Shown here piece by piece: positions 17,567 to 27,097 of a stretch of DNA of 64,000 nt. The stretch is taken from NCBI GenBank assembly GCA_964624075.1, contig CAZUWH010000001.1, forward strand, positions 186,001-250,000. The letters are read 5' to 3'. How positions within the stretch are numbered: position 1 is the stretch's first letter; each line of letters begins with the position of its first letter. The notes below the pieces were generated by a model. That model ran no database searches and was not told where the DNA came from. It worked only from the letters and a program-made list of their open reading frames with translations. The stretch comes from CAZUWH01 sp964624075. GTDB taxonomy: Bacteria > Pseudomonadota > Alphaproteobacteria > Rhodospirillales > Rhodospirillaceae. The position numbers and the translations under genes were made by a program.

Positions 17567-18664
17567 ATTCTGATTCTTGGTACCTATATCAGCCGCCGTT
17601 TTCTCGAGGCCTTTGGCACCGTGTTACTGACGATCGCAGGGCTTGTTCTGCTCTTTGACATGATCGAGCTGGTTCGGCGTGCCGCGGCTCGTACCGATCT
17701 GTCCTTTGCGCTCCTGTTCAGTCTGGTCCTCCTGAAATTGCCGCGGATGGTGAACCTGGTGCTGCCATTTGCAGTTATGCTGGGGGGCATGGTAGTCCTG
17801 TGGCGGCTGTCACGTTCCCGTGAACTGGTGGTGATGCGCGCGGTGGGCATCTCGGCATGGCAATTCCTGCTACCCGTTCTGCTGATCGTGTTCCTGATGG
17901 GGGTTGGCAATGTCGCCTTTCTCAATCCACTGGGGGCGGCCTTGTATGCCCGTTATGAGCGGCAGGAAGACGTTCTGCTCTCGCACCGTACCAGCCCGCT
18001 GTCGTTGTCGGAAGGCGGCCTGTGGCTGCGTGAGGTGGTGGTGGGGCGGCAGTCAGTCGTTCACGCCAGCCGGCTTCATCAGGAAGGATTGAAGCTCTAT
18101 CTGCGCGACATCAGCGTTTTCTTGTTCGACGAAAAGAACTTATTTGTTGAGCGAGTCGAGGCATCGAGTGGCATTTTACAAAATGACATGTACTATGAGC
18201 TATACGATGTATGGGTTATGCAACCAGGAAAGCTGTCCATCCATCATGACACCTTGCGCCTGCCGACCACCCTGACCGTGGGCCGTATTCAGGAGAATTT
18301 CGCTTCGCCGGAAACAATATCGGTTTGGGAACTGCCGGCTTTCATCCGCTTTTTCGAGGCAGCCGGTTTTTCTGTCCATGCGCATCGTCTGTACCTGTAT
18401 ACTCTGGTGGCTTCGCCGTTTCTTCTATGCGCCATGGTGCTAGTCGCAGCGGCATTCGTGATGCCGCAGACCCGGCGCGGCAGGGGGGGGTTGTTGCGGA
18501 TTATCGGTGCCACCGGTGCCGGGTTTCTCTTGTATTTCTTCTCGAAGGTCACGCACGCTCTGGGCCAGTCGGGCATCCTGCCGCTGGTACTGGCCGCCTG
18601 GAGCCCGGTTCTCATCACGGGCCTCCTGGGGCTGGCCGCCGTGTTTCATCTCGAGGACGGATGA
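17567..18664 (+). CDS. lptG: LPS export permease LptG, start codon unclear
   Basis: Inner-membrane permease of the LptBFG transporter that moves lipopolysaccharide toward the cell surface. The product has six predicted membrane segments (three N-terminal within residues 12-125, three C-terminal after 280) around a periplasmic jellyroll domain. The family end with VWELPAFIRFFEAAGF and YTLVASPFLLCAMVLVAAAF is LptG rather than LptF. Start problem: conservation begins with TYISRRFLEAFG, but no ATG, GTG or TTG is near. GGGGGAG stands five bases before an in-frame ATT at 17567 and eight before CTG. The first in-frame ATG is at 17414 and would overlap the divergent gene. Confidence 0.88.
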   Translation: MLILGTYISRRFLEAFGTVLLTIAGLVLLFDMIELVRRAAARTDLSFALLFSLVLLKLPRMVNLVLPFAVMLGGMVVLWRLSRSRELVVMRAVGISAWQFLLPVLLIVFLMGVGNVAFLNPLGAALYARYERQEDVLLSHRTSPLSLSEGGLWLREVVVGRQSVVHASRLHQEGLKLYLRDISVFLFDEKNLFVERVEASSGILQNDMYYELYDVWVMQPGKLSIHHDTLRLPTTLTVGRIQENFASPETISVWELPAFIRFFEAAGFSVHAHRLYLYTLVASPFLLCAMVLVAAAFVMPQTRRGRGGLLRIIGATGAGFLLYFFSKVTHALGQSGILPLVLAAWSPVLITGLLGLAAVFHLEDG

Positions 18665-18686
18665 GGGCTGCGGTCCTTCCCGCCGT

Positions 18687-20357
18687 TCAACGTGGCATGG
18701 CCCGATAGACACGCAGTGTTTCCCGGCGGCCACGGGAATAATTGAGGCCGTCTATGGTAGAGAGAAGGTCCGGTGCGAACCCACGCGCGGCCAGGGCCTG
18801 GCGGAAGGTTTCATCCTCTCCCTGGCTGACGACCGCCACTGCGGCTGGCGCGGCGGTGACATGCGCGGCAGCGCCGCTGCCATCAGCAAGAATCGTACTA
18901 GTTCCCAGCAGGAAGACCAGACTGGGTTCATGATAGCCGGCTGCAGCCACCGGCTGGGTGCGATCTGCCGCCGTAGCCGCCAGAACGGCTTGTACCCGTT
19001 GCGACAGCCACAACGATTCTAGGGATGGTATCAGCACGGCGAATATGGTCGCGGCCATAACGCCTGCGCCCATGCCTGCAATTACCATGGCCGGCAGGAA
19101 CTGGCCTCGCCAAGCAAGACATACCGTCCCCCATGCCGTGCCCCATGCCGTGAACCCGACGGTTCCCGCCGTTCCCCACGGAAACGCTTCGCCGCCAAAC
19201 AGCATCGGCGCGGTCAGAAATGCCCCTCCCAGGGTTGCGGTCAGCACCGCCCACCCGCCATACCACAGACGTGCCCAACGGGTGCGCAGCGGAGAGGAAG
19301 GAGTCTCTCCCGCGCTCCACACGGCCGCCGCCACCAGCAGGGCCAGCGCCGGATAGACGGGCAGGATGTAGTGGGGCAGTTTGGTCGGTACTGCTTCGAG
19401 CACGAGCCATACCAAACCGCTCCACGCCAGACAGAAACGTACCGCTGGCGTTGTCCGTTGACGCCAGCTCTGTGCCAGGGCCGGCCACAGGAACAATGAC
19501 GCCGGCCAGAACGTCAGGGTGGCCAGGAACAGGAAATACCCCGGAGGGGCACCATGGGATTCCTGGGCCCCCAGAAGTTTTGGCAGCAAATCGACCCGTA
19601 CCGCCTCAGAGACAAAAGAACCGCCGGTCGCCACGCTGATGGCCACGAACCAGGGACCGGTCACGGCCGCCGTCACCACAAGACCGGTCAGCGACCGCAA
19701 GCCCGTCACCCAGCGCGGCACGGTCCGTTCCCACGCCCACAGGCCCGCAATGGTCAGGCTGCTGACCAGCGGGACAATGGGACCCTTGACCAGAATGCCG
19801 ATTCCTTGCGCTAGCCAGAAGATCAGGGCCATTCCCAGTGCCGGAGGCGCTGAGCCTGGCACGGCAGCCAAGGCACTGGACAGGTAGAAACGGGCCAGGG
19901 CCCCTTGCGCCGCTACCACGCACGCCAGCAGCACGGCATCGGTTTTGGCCTGGTGGGCCTCGATGATCACCAGTAATGCGCCGCCCAGCAACGCAGCCCC
20001 GAGCAGGGCGGTACGACGGTCAAACAGTACCTGGCCGAAATGGAAGGTCAGAAGCACCGCCGCCAGAGCACCGGCAACGCTGGGCAGACGGTAAGACCGG
20101 ATGGCTGCCGGATCGCCAAACATTTTGACCGCCGCCGCCTGCAGCCAGTGGATACCGACCGGTTTCTTGTGACGGGGCGTGTTCTGGAAGTGGATGTGCA
20201 CGAAATCGCCTGTTTCCAGCATCTGGCGGGTTGCCTGGGCGAAACGAGCTTCGTCCCGGTCAAGAGGCGGCACCGCCGCCAGGCCCGGCAGATAAAGGAT
20301 CAGACAAAATACGGCCAGCGCGAGATAAGGACGAAGGCCGATTGTCACACGATGCAT
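18687..20357 (-). CDS. Family 39-like glycosyltransferase (ArnT/PMT type), membrane
   Basis: Integral membrane transferase that would move a sugar from a polyprenyl-phosphate donor to a periplasmic acceptor such as lipid A or another surface glycan. The 556-residue product starts with a membrane helix followed by PPLDRDEARFAQATRQMLE near residues 30-48, which holds the acidic DE typical of GT39, then FQNTPRHKKPVGIHWLQA near 58-75, and about 12 hydrophobic segments. A soluble C-terminal part of about 100 residues follows. It is convergent with lptG, 22 bp apart. The acceptor cannot be read from sequence. Confidence 0.85.
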   Translation of the reverse strand: MHRVTIGLRPYLALAVFCLILYLPGLAAVPPLDRDEARFAQATRQMLETGDFVHIHFQNTPRHKKPVGIHWLQAAAVKMFGDPAAIRSYRLPSVAGALAAVLLTFHFGQVLFDRRTALLGAALLGGALLVIIEAHQAKTDAVLLACVVAAQGALARFYLSSALAAVPGSAPPALGMALIFWLAQGIGILVKGPIVPLVSSLTIAGLWAWERTVPRWVTGLRSLTGLVVTAAVTGPWFVAISVATGGSFVSEAVRVDLLPKLLGAQESHGAPPGYFLFLATLTFWPASLFLWPALAQSWRQRTTPAVRFCLAWSGLVWLVLEAVPTKLPHYILPVYPALALLVAAAVWSAGETPSSPLRTRWARLWYGGWAVLTATLGGAFLTAPMLFGGEAFPWGTAGTVGFTAWGTAWGTVCLAWRGQFLPAMVIAGMGAGVMAATIFAVLIPSLESLWLSQRVQAVLAATAADRTQPVAAAGYHEPSLVFLLGTSTILADGSGAAAHVTAAPAAVAVVSQGEDETFRQALAARGFAPDLLSTIDGLNYSRGRRETLRVYRAMPR

Positions 20358-20524
20358 GTTTGCATCCCTTTACGGGGGGTATCATCCCCTGGGCGTTCAA
20401 TAGCATCAATGGCACCATAGGTCAGAATCACAGGCTCTGCCAGGAAATGCATGTGGCATGAGGTCGTTTTCTTGGCTACCCTGATTTCCGTTTTGAGTCG
20501 TCATTCTTGGAATGTGAGTCCGCG

Positions 20525-21841
20525 ATGCAGGCTAGCGTCTTTCCTGTTGCCGCGATGGGGGAAACCGGGAGGGGGGTCCAACCCGATGCGTTTCCTCTCA
20601 CCGTCATGATGGCCGAGATGGGATACCGCGCCCGCGGTGCCGCTCTGACGCTGGCGCAGGCGCCGACCGTGGCCAAGAATCAGGCCCTGACGGCCGCCGC
20701 CCATGCCCTCCGTACCCGTGCCGCAGCCGTGATTGCCGCCAATGCCCGTGACAGGGCCGCGGCCCTGGGGTTGTCACCGGCCATGCGCGACCGGTTGTTG
20801 CTAGATGAGGCGCGTGTTGAAGCCATGGCCAAAGGGCTGGAGGAGATCGCCGCCCTGCCTGATCCGATCGGTACCGTTCTTGCCGAATGGAGTCGCCCCA
20901 ACGGCTTGCGGATCAGTCGGGTTCGGGTGCCCCTGGGCGTGATCGGAATCATCTACGAATCACGACCCAATGTGACCGCCGATGCCGGAGGGTTGTGTCT
21001 GAAATCAGGTAATGCCGCCATTCTGCGGGGCGGTTCGGAAAGTTTCCACTCCGCGCGGGCTATCACGGACTGTCTGGCCGAAGGGCTGAGGGTTGCCGGG
21101 CTGCCGACGGATACCCTGCAGATGGTGCCGACCACGGACCGGGCAGCAGTCGGGGCGATGCTGACCATGGTTGGCGTCATCGACGTTATCGTCCCCCGGG
21201 GCGGCAAATCCTTGATTGAACGCCTGATTGCGGAAAGTCGGGTGCCTCTGTTCCAGCATCTGGAAGGGCTCTGCCACACCTACATTCATGCCGGTGCCGA
21301 CCTGGCCAGGGCGCGGCGCGTCGTGCTGAATGCCAAGATGCGGCGCACCGGTATCTGCGGGGCAACCGAGACACTACTCGTGGATCGGGCGGTGGCTGCA
21401 ACGATGCTGCCGCCTGTCGTAGACGACCTGATTGCTGCCGGGTGTGAGATCCGCGGCTGTCCGGAGACGCTGGCGCTCGACCCACGCGTCACGCCTGCAA
21501 CTGAGGCCGACTGGAAAACCGAATATCTTGATGCCATCTTGTCCGTGAAGGTGGTGAACGGCCTGGCGGAAGCTATCCACCATATCAACGCTTATGGTTC
21601 CCATCACACCGACGCCATTCTCACCGAGGACGCGGCGGCAGCAGAGCGGTTCATGACCGAAGTGGATTCGGCCATTATCCTGCACAATGCATCGACCCAG
21701 TTCGCCGATGGCGGCGAATTCGGCATGGGCGCCGAGATCGGCATTTCCACCGGCAAGCTGCATGCCCGCGGTCCGGTTGGGATCGAGCAGTTGACCAGCT
21801 TCAAGTACAAGGTCCGCGGTGAGGGGCAGATCCGGCCATAA
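20525..21841 (+). CDS. proA: Gamma-glutamyl phosphate reductase ProA
   Basis: NADPH-dependent reduction of glutamyl-5-phosphate to the semialdehyde in proline synthesis. The 438-residue product has the family motifs VPLGVIGIIYESRPNVT near residues 130-146, LKSGNAAILRGGSES near 155-169, VPRGGKSLI near 222-230, and the catalytic cysteine in RRTGICGATETLL near 284. The end with DGGEFGMGAEIGISTGKLHARGPVG is diagnostic. I take the ATG at 20525; a TTG at 20507 is also in frame. It is divergent from the glycosyltransferase gene. The usual partner proB is not adjacent. Confidence 0.96.
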   Translation: MQASVFPVAAMGETGRGVQPDAFPLTVMMAEMGYRARGAALTLAQAPTVAKNQALTAAAHALRTRAAAVIAANARDRAAALGLSPAMRDRLLLDEARVEAMAKGLEEIAALPDPIGTVLAEWSRPNGLRISRVRVPLGVIGIIYESRPNVTADAGGLCLKSGNAAILRGGSESFHSARAITDCLAEGLRVAGLPTDTLQMVPTTDRAAVGAMLTMVGVIDVIVPRGGKSLIERLIAESRVPLFQHLEGLCHTYIHAGADLARARRVVLNAKMRRTGICGATETLLVDRAVAATMLPPVVDDLIAAGCEIRGCPETLALDPRVTPATEADWKTEYLDAILSVKVVNGLAEAIHHINAYGSHHTDAILTEDAAAAERFMTEVDSAIILHNASTQFADGGEFGMGAEIGISTGKLHARGPVGIEQLTSFKYKVRGEGQIRP

Positions 21842-22154
21842 AGCCAGCGCGCCGAAGAATTGGCACACGTCTCCTCTGAAAGACCACCAGGCTGCATCGT
21901 GTCCTGGCTGGTGTGGGCGGTACCGCGAGTCGTCTTGCGATCCTGTCCCTTTCCTTCGTTTCGGGGGGGGGGGGAGAGAAAGCTTTTGAAACGGATCTGG
22001 CGTAGATGAGGCGTTCGGGGCCGTGGCCTCCGGTAACCGGGCGCAAAGAATTCCGGCTTGGCAAATGCAGCTGCCCTGACGATACTCCGGGCGCGTTCGT
22101 TTTCGTGGTGCGGTATCAGGGTTTGGATTTGAACCGGAGAGGGAAGACGTCATT
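21842..22154. other. Intergenic stretch with a G12 tract
   Basis: No gene or clear regulatory site is visible between proA and nhaD. A run of twelve G stands at 21963-21974, followed by AGAGAAAGC. Whether the tract length varies cannot be read from one sequence. Confidence 0.6.
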
Positions 22155-23597
22155 ATGGGATTGTTCAGAAAAACACTGCCCCTGCTGTGGCTCGGACTCG
22201 GCTTTGCTCTGGTACCGGTGGACGGGTGGGCCTCGGAAGGTCATGCGGTGCCGCATCTCGAGGGAGCCCGGCTGAGTCTGATCTGGGGTGTTCCTTTTAT
22301 CGGGATCTTGTTGTCCATTGCCATGGGACCGCTGCTTTTCCCTCATTTCTGGGAGCATCATTTCGGCAAGGTTTCGATGTTCTGGGCCCTGTGCTTCATC
22401 GTTCCCTACACCCTGCTAGATGGTGCAACAGCGGCCGCTTATCAGCTTCTTCATACCGCCCTACTTGAATACTTTCCCTTTATCATCCTTCTGTTTACCC
22501 TGTTCACGGTGGCAGGCGGCGTTCGTCTGAAAGGCGCCCTGGTGGGGACACCGATGGTCAACACCACCTTCCTGCTGATCGGCACCCTGATCGCGAGCTG
22601 GATGGGAACGACCGGCGCCTCGATGCTCCTGATTCGCCCCCTGATCCGGGCGATCGAGAACCGCCGCTACAAGATCCATGTGATCGTGTTCTTCATATTC
22701 CTTGTCAGCAACATCGGCGGCTCCCTGACACCGCTTGGTGACCCGCCCCTGTTCCTTGGTTTCCTCAAAGGTGTTGACTTCTTCTGGCCGACCGTTCATC
22801 TGCTGGTTCCGACGGTCGTGGCAGAGAGCCTTCTTCTTGGCCTGTTCTTCGTTCTTGATGCCTATCTTTATGGTCGGGAGAGGGGAACGGCACGGCAGGG
22901 GGTCGGCAGGACCGGCGAGTCCCTGGGTCTGGAGGGAAGCGTCAATATCCTCCTTCTGGGGGTCATCGTCGGGGCGGTCCTGATGAGCGGGATGTGGCAA
23001 CCTGGTGTAGCCTGGACCTTCTTCCATGTCGAGGTCGAGCTGCAGAACATGGTCCGCGACGGACTGCTCCTGGTCATCGCCGCCTTGTCCTTGGGGGTGA
23101 CGCAAGCGGAAAGCCGTACCGCCAATGGTTTCACATGGGGGCCGATTCTGGAGGTGGCCAAGCTGTTTGCCGCCATTTTCGTGACCATCATTCCGGTCAT
23201 TGCCATCCTGCGCGCCGGAACCAATGGAGCCTTGGCTGCGGTGGTGAGCGCCGTCACCGGTGCCGATGGCCAGCCGGTCAACGCGGCCTATTTTTGGTTT
23301 ACCGGCATCTTGTCGAGTTTCCTCGACAACGCTCCCACCTATCTCGTGTTCTTCAACACCGCCGGAGGCGAGGCACCCGTTCTGATGGGATCGATGGCCA
23401 CTACGCTGGCAGCTATTTCCATGGGAGCGGTATTCATGGGCGCCAATTCCTATATTGGCAATGCGCCGAACTTCATGGTCCGTGCCATCGCCGAGGAACG
23501 AGGGGTGAAGATGCCGAGTTTCTTTGGCTACATGGCCTGGTCAGTCGGTATTCTGGTCCCGTTGTTCGTGTTGTTGACGTTCCTGTTCTTCCGGTGA
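22155..23597 (+). CDS. nhaD: Na+/H+ antiporter, NhaD type
   Basis: Predicted inner-membrane sodium/proton antiporter of the NhaD family, within the wider ion-transporter superfamily that includes ArsB and CitM. The 480-residue product starts with a signal-like segment (residues 8-26) and has about 12 membrane helices. Conserved features include SNIGGSLTPLGDPPLFLGFLKG near residues 185-206, SSFLDNAPTYLVFFN near 388-402 and GANSYIGNAPNFMVRAIAEE near 435-454; the Asp/Ser pairs in these motifs are the likely ion sites. It stands alone in its transcription unit. A dicarboxylate carrier is less likely given the motif set. Confidence 0.88.
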   Translation: MGLFRKTLPLLWLGLGFALVPVDGWASEGHAVPHLEGARLSLIWGVPFIGILLSIAMGPLLFPHFWEHHFGKVSMFWALCFIVPYTLLDGATAAAYQLLHTALLEYFPFIILLFTLFTVAGGVRLKGALVGTPMVNTTFLLIGTLIASWMGTTGASMLLIRPLIRAIENRRYKIHVIVFFIFLVSNIGGSLTPLGDPPLFLGFLKGVDFFWPTVHLLVPTVVAESLLLGLFFVLDAYLYGRERGTARQGVGRTGESLGLEGSVNILLLGVIVGAVLMSGMWQPGVAWTFFHVEVELQNMVRDGLLLVIAALSLGVTQAESRTANGFTWGPILEVAKLFAAIFVTIIPVIAILRAGTNGALAAVVSAVTGADGQPVNAAYFWFTGILSSFLDNAPTYLVFFNTAGGEAPVLMGSMATTLAAISMGAVFMGANSYIGNAPNFMVRAIAEERGVKMPSFFGYMAWSVGILVPLFVLLTFLFFR

Positions 23598-23787
23598 ACC
23601 ATTACGATGGCAGAAGCGGCAGGACTTCCTGCCGCATGCTTGCGGGAGGTGGGGAGGGGGTCGAAATGCCCTCTTGTGCCGTTCCCGAAAGAGGGGTCAT
23701 TATGCGTGTGCGCGCGCCCGCCGCCGTCATGCCAGGTCCGACGGCAGAGGTGGGTGTCGTATTTTGTCGTTCCTGATGGGTTGCATC

Positions 23788-24618
23788 ATGCTCAGAAATT
23801 TCTTGCGTATCGCTGCGGTTCTGATCGCTGCTGTCCCGGGGGCTGTCGTGCAGGCTGCCCCTGATCCGGTGGTCGCCGTCGTCAATGGCACCGAGATTCA
23901 TCGTTCGGCGGTGGAGTTGCTGCTGCGCACACTGCCGCAGGGACAGGGCGTGGCAACGGATGCCGCGCTGCAGGACCAGATCCTTGACCACCTGATCACG
24001 GCCGAGGTGCTGCGGGAGGAGATGCGGCGGCAGGAGCTGGACCAGGCGCCCGAAGTCAGGGCGCAACTGGCGGAAATGGAAAGGCATCTGTTCCGGCACG
24101 TCTACCAGACCCGCGTCATTGAACCCCAGATCACCGATGCCGTCCTTCGGGCGCATTACGACAGGATCATCAAGGATCTGCCGGAGCGCGAAGAGATCCG
24201 GGTCCGCCACATCCTGCTCGGCAGCGAAACGGAGGCACAGAGCGTGGTCGCCGACATCCAAAGAGGTGCCGATTTTGCCAGCGTGGCGCGTGAACGGTCT
24301 TTCGACAGTTCGAAGAACCGGGGTGGAGATCTCGGTTTCTTGCCGATCGAAGCCCTGGTGGAGCCCTTTGCCCAGGCCGCCGTGGCCCTGCAGCCCGGCC
24401 AGATGAGCAGCCAGCCGGTCCAGAGTCCGTTTGGCTGGCATGTCATCAGGCTGGAGGAACGACGCCGCAGCAAACCCGGATTCGATGACGTCCAGGATGA
24501 ATTCAAGGCCAGCCTGGTTCAGCAGGCTCTCACCCAGTCCCTGGAGGCCTTGCGGGCCAAGGCGGTCATCAAGAAAATGTCGTTTCCCGCTGTTCCAAGG
24601 GGCGACAGGATATTGTGA
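23788..24618 (+). CDS. Parvulin-type peptidyl-prolyl cis-trans isomerase, exported
   Basis: Periplasmic folding factor for outer membrane proteins. The 276-residue product has a signal peptide (residues 1-24, ending VVQAAPD), a SurA/PrsA-like N-terminal helical region, and a parvulin domain from about residue 125: IRVRHILLGSETEAQ, FASVARERSFDSSKNRGGDLGFL and SPFGWHVIRLEERR. The start could also be the ATG at 23776, four codons upstream. It lies between nhaD and argJ on the same strand; argJ follows after about 40 bp, as often seen in alphaproteobacteria. Confidence 0.88.
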   Translation: MLRNFLRIAAVLIAAVPGAVVQAAPDPVVAVVNGTEIHRSAVELLLRTLPQGQGVATDAALQDQILDHLITAEVLREEMRRQELDQAPEVRAQLAEMERHLFRHVYQTRVIEPQITDAVLRAHYDRIIKDLPEREEIRVRHILLGSETEAQSVVADIQRGADFASVARERSFDSSKNRGGDLGFLPIEALVEPFAQAAVALQPGQMSSQPVQSPFGWHVIRLEERRRSKPGFDDVQDEFKASLVQQALTQSLEALRAKAVIKKMSFPAVPRGDRIL

Positions 24619-24659
24619 AGAGCGACGACACGTTCTATCGGCGCTGATCCTTCCAAGCA

Positions 24660-25901
24660 ATGGACTCTGCCATGGTCACCGCTTCGCCATTTGCACCCTT
24701 GAGTTTACCCGAATTGCCATCCATTGACGGAGTGCGTCTGGCAACCCGTGCCTGCGGCATCCGTTACAAGGGACGCACCGATCTCTTGTTTGTCGAACTG
24801 GTACCAGACAGTACCGTGGCGGGGGTGTTCACGCGCTCGAAAACCTGCTCGGCGCCGGTGGATTGGTGTCGCATGGTGGTTGCAGAAGGCCGTGGACGGG
24901 CGCTGGTGGTGAATTCCGGGAACGCCAACGCCTTCACCGGCCGGGCTGGCGTCAGTGCGGTTCACAGCATTGCGACCGCCGCGGCCGCCGTGGTCGGGTG
25001 CACGCCGAAAGAGGTCCTGATCGCCTCGACGGGGACCATCGGCTTTCCGCTTGATGATACCAGGATCACGATCGCCCTGCCGGATCTGGGGACGCAAATG
25101 TCTGAATATGCATGGTCGGAAGCGGCGCGGGCTATCATGACCACCGACACCTATCCCAAGGTTGCCACCCGGCGGGCCATGATCGACAATACCCGGGTCA
25201 AGCTCAACGGAATTGCTAAGGGCTCAGGAATGATCGCCCCTGACATGGCCACCATGCTGGGGTTTGTGTTCACCGATGCGACCATCGTCGCTCCGGTCCT
25301 GCATGATCTTCTGGGCAGGGAGGTGGAGAGAACCTTCAACTGCATCACCGTGGATGGCGATACATCAACCAGCGATACCCTGCTTCTGTTTGCGACCGGC
25401 CAGGCTGGACATGCTGCTGTCACCAGCGTAGGCGATCCGCGGCTCACCGAATTCCGCACCCGCCTGAACGAGGTGCTGCGCGACCTGGCCCATCAGGTAG
25501 TCAAGGATGGCGAGGGGGCTTCCCGCTTTGTCACCATCATGGTCAGCGGGGCCGCAAGCTTCGGGGCCGCTCGGCGGATCGGGTTTGCCATTGCCCATTC
25601 GCCTTTAGTCAAGACCGCCATCGCCGGTGGCGATGCCAACTGGGGACGGATCGTCATGGCTGTGGGCAAATCGGGCGAAAAGGCTGACCGTGACAGGCTG
25701 CGAATCTGCATCGGCGGTATCGTGGTGGCCGAGAACGGTGGTCCGGTTGCAGGATATGATGAAGCCCCCGTGGCTGCCCACATGCAAGGCCGTCATATTG
25801 TCATTGAGGTTGACGTCGGTATTGGTCGTGGCAAGTCTACAGTGTGGACATGTGACATGACACACGCTTACATTGATATCAATAGTTCATATCGCACGTG
25901 A
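24660..25901 (+). CDS. argJ: Bifunctional ornithine acetyltransferase / N-acetylglutamate synthase ArgJ
   Basis: Recycles the acetyl group from N-acetylornithine to glutamate in arginine synthesis, and may also use acetyl-CoA. The 413-residue precursor self-cleaves at the Ala-Thr bond in KGSGMIAPDMATMLGF, here between residues 197 and 198, giving alpha and beta chains. VVNSGNANAFTG near 83-94 and ASTGTIGFPL near 122-131 are also family signatures. A second ATG four codons in is equally possible as the start. Confidence 0.96.
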   Translation: MDSAMVTASPFAPLSLPELPSIDGVRLATRACGIRYKGRTDLLFVELVPDSTVAGVFTRSKTCSAPVDWCRMVVAEGRGRALVVNSGNANAFTGRAGVSAVHSIATAAAAVVGCTPKEVLIASTGTIGFPLDDTRITIALPDLGTQMSEYAWSEAARAIMTTDTYPKVATRRAMIDNTRVKLNGIAKGSGMIAPDMATMLGFVFTDATIVAPVLHDLLGREVERTFNCITVDGDTSTSDTLLLFATGQAGHAAVTSVGDPRLTEFRTRLNEVLRDLAHQVVKDGEGASRFVTIMVSGAASFGAARRIGFAIAHSPLVKTAIAGGDANWGRIVMAVGKSGEKADRDRLRICIGGIVVAENGGPVAGYDEAPVAAHMQGRHIVIEVDVGIGRGKSTVWTCDMTHAYIDINSSYRT

Positions 25902-26115
25902 ATGGGGATGTGACGCGGGAAAAGGAAAAACGGTGCCATCCCGCTCGCGTCCACTGAAACCCTGATCCGCAAAGGACGGGGACGATTCACAAGGGAGGCA
26001 GGGTACAGGGTACAAACGGCTCAAGGCCTGCAAGCCTTGCATGAGACTGGATGTTGATCTTGATGTATGGCAGTATTGGTCCGGGAAACGGCTGAAGATC
26101 TAATGGTTTCTTCTG

Positions 26116-26694
26116 ATGCCAGAGAAGGGGGAACAAGCACAGGTGCCGGAGGCGAGTCCAGCCTGTTCTGATACGGCGTGGCTGGAGCAGGTTGCCTTGC
26201 GTTACCTGGCCCGTTTCGAGGCCCCGCGGGAGCGGGTACGCCGTCTGCTTCTGGCCAGACTTGGACGCGTTGGTGGCACGGCGGCAGGGCTTGCTGCGGT
26301 CGAAGTCGTACTGACGCGGCTGGTTGCCCGGCGGCTGATTGATGATGATCGTTTCGCGCAAATGCGTGCGCGCGGCCTCAACCGCAAGGGACGATCACTC
26401 CGCGCCATCCGGGCCATCCTGCAGGATGGCGGGGTGGCGACCAGCACGGCAGCGGCTGCTCTTGCCATGCTGGTCGAGGAAGGCAGCGTGTCCGATCTGC
26501 GGGCCGCGGCTGTTTATTGCCGCCGTCGGCAGTTTGGACCGTTTCGTTCTCCCGCGCAACGGCAGACCCTGCGTCTACGTGATGTGGCCGCCTTGACCCG
26601 TGTCGGTTTTGAAGCCTCCATCGCTTGCCTGGTGATCGATGCGGCCACGGCCGAGGAAGTAGAGGCCTGGGCCCTTGATCCGACAGCCGGTTAG
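26116..26694 (+). CDS. recX: RecX family regulatory protein
   Basis: Probable modulator of RecA filaments. The 192-residue product has the three-helix repeats of RecX: WLEQVALRYLARFEAPRERVRRLLLAR near residues 23-49, LVARRLIDDDRFAQMRARGLNRKGRSLRAIRAIL near 68-101, and a third repeat with YCRRRQFGPFR near 133-143. RecX proteins diverge fast, so the assignment rests on the repeat pattern and the RLIDDDRFA motif. No recA is adjacent. The next gene starts 39 bp downstream on the same strand. Confidence 0.8.
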   Translation: MPEKGEQAQVPEASPACSDTAWLEQVALRYLARFEAPRERVRRLLLARLGRVGGTAAGLAAVEVVLTRLVARRLIDDDRFAQMRARGLNRKGRSLRAIRAILQDGGVATSTAAAALAMLVEEGSVSDLRAAAVYCRRRQFGPFRSPAQRQTLRLRDVAALTRVGFEASIACLVIDAATAEEVEAWALDPTAG

Positions 26695-26733
26695 AAGTCG
26701 GCAGGGTCCTTATTCTTTCCGGAGATTCAATTC

Positions 26734-27075
26734 GTGTCTGTCACCATTTATCACAATCCCTGTTGCAGCAAATCACGGGCTGCCCTGCATCTCATGCGCG
26801 AGCGTGGAATCGAACCCGTGGTCATCGAGTACCTGGCTACGCCACCGACTGCAGAGGAATTGACTGCTTTACTCAGGCTCCTCGGCCTATCGGCGCGTCA
26901 GCTTTTGCGTTGGAAGGAAGCACGGAAGGCAGGCGTGGACGAATCCCTGCCAGATGAGGTGGCGCTGATTGCAGCCATGACCGGGAATCCCCTCCTCATC
27001 GAACGCCCTATTGTCGTGGCCGGGAACAGGGCCGTCCTGGGACGGCCGCCGGAAAAGGTCCTCGAACTTCTCTGA
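26734..27075 (+). CDS. ArsC/YfgD-family arsenate reductase-like protein
   Basis: Thioredoxin-fold protein of the glutaredoxin-coupled arsenate reductase family. The 113-residue product has the active-site loop HNPCCSKSR at residues 7-15; Cys11 matches the catalytic cysteine of NPxCSKSR proteins. LLRWKE near 57-62 and NPLLIERPIVV near 85-95 are also typical. It starts with GTG at 26734. No other ars genes are near, so a role outside arsenic resistance, as for YfgD, is as likely. Confidence 0.88.
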   Translation: MSVTIYHNPCCSKSRAALHLMRERGIEPVVIEYLATPPTAEELTALLRLLGLSARQLLRWKEARKAGVDESLPDEVALIAAMTGNPLLIERPIVVAGNRAVLGRPPEKVLELL

Positions 27076-27097
27076 CCTCCTGAAATCGGTCCCGCGG

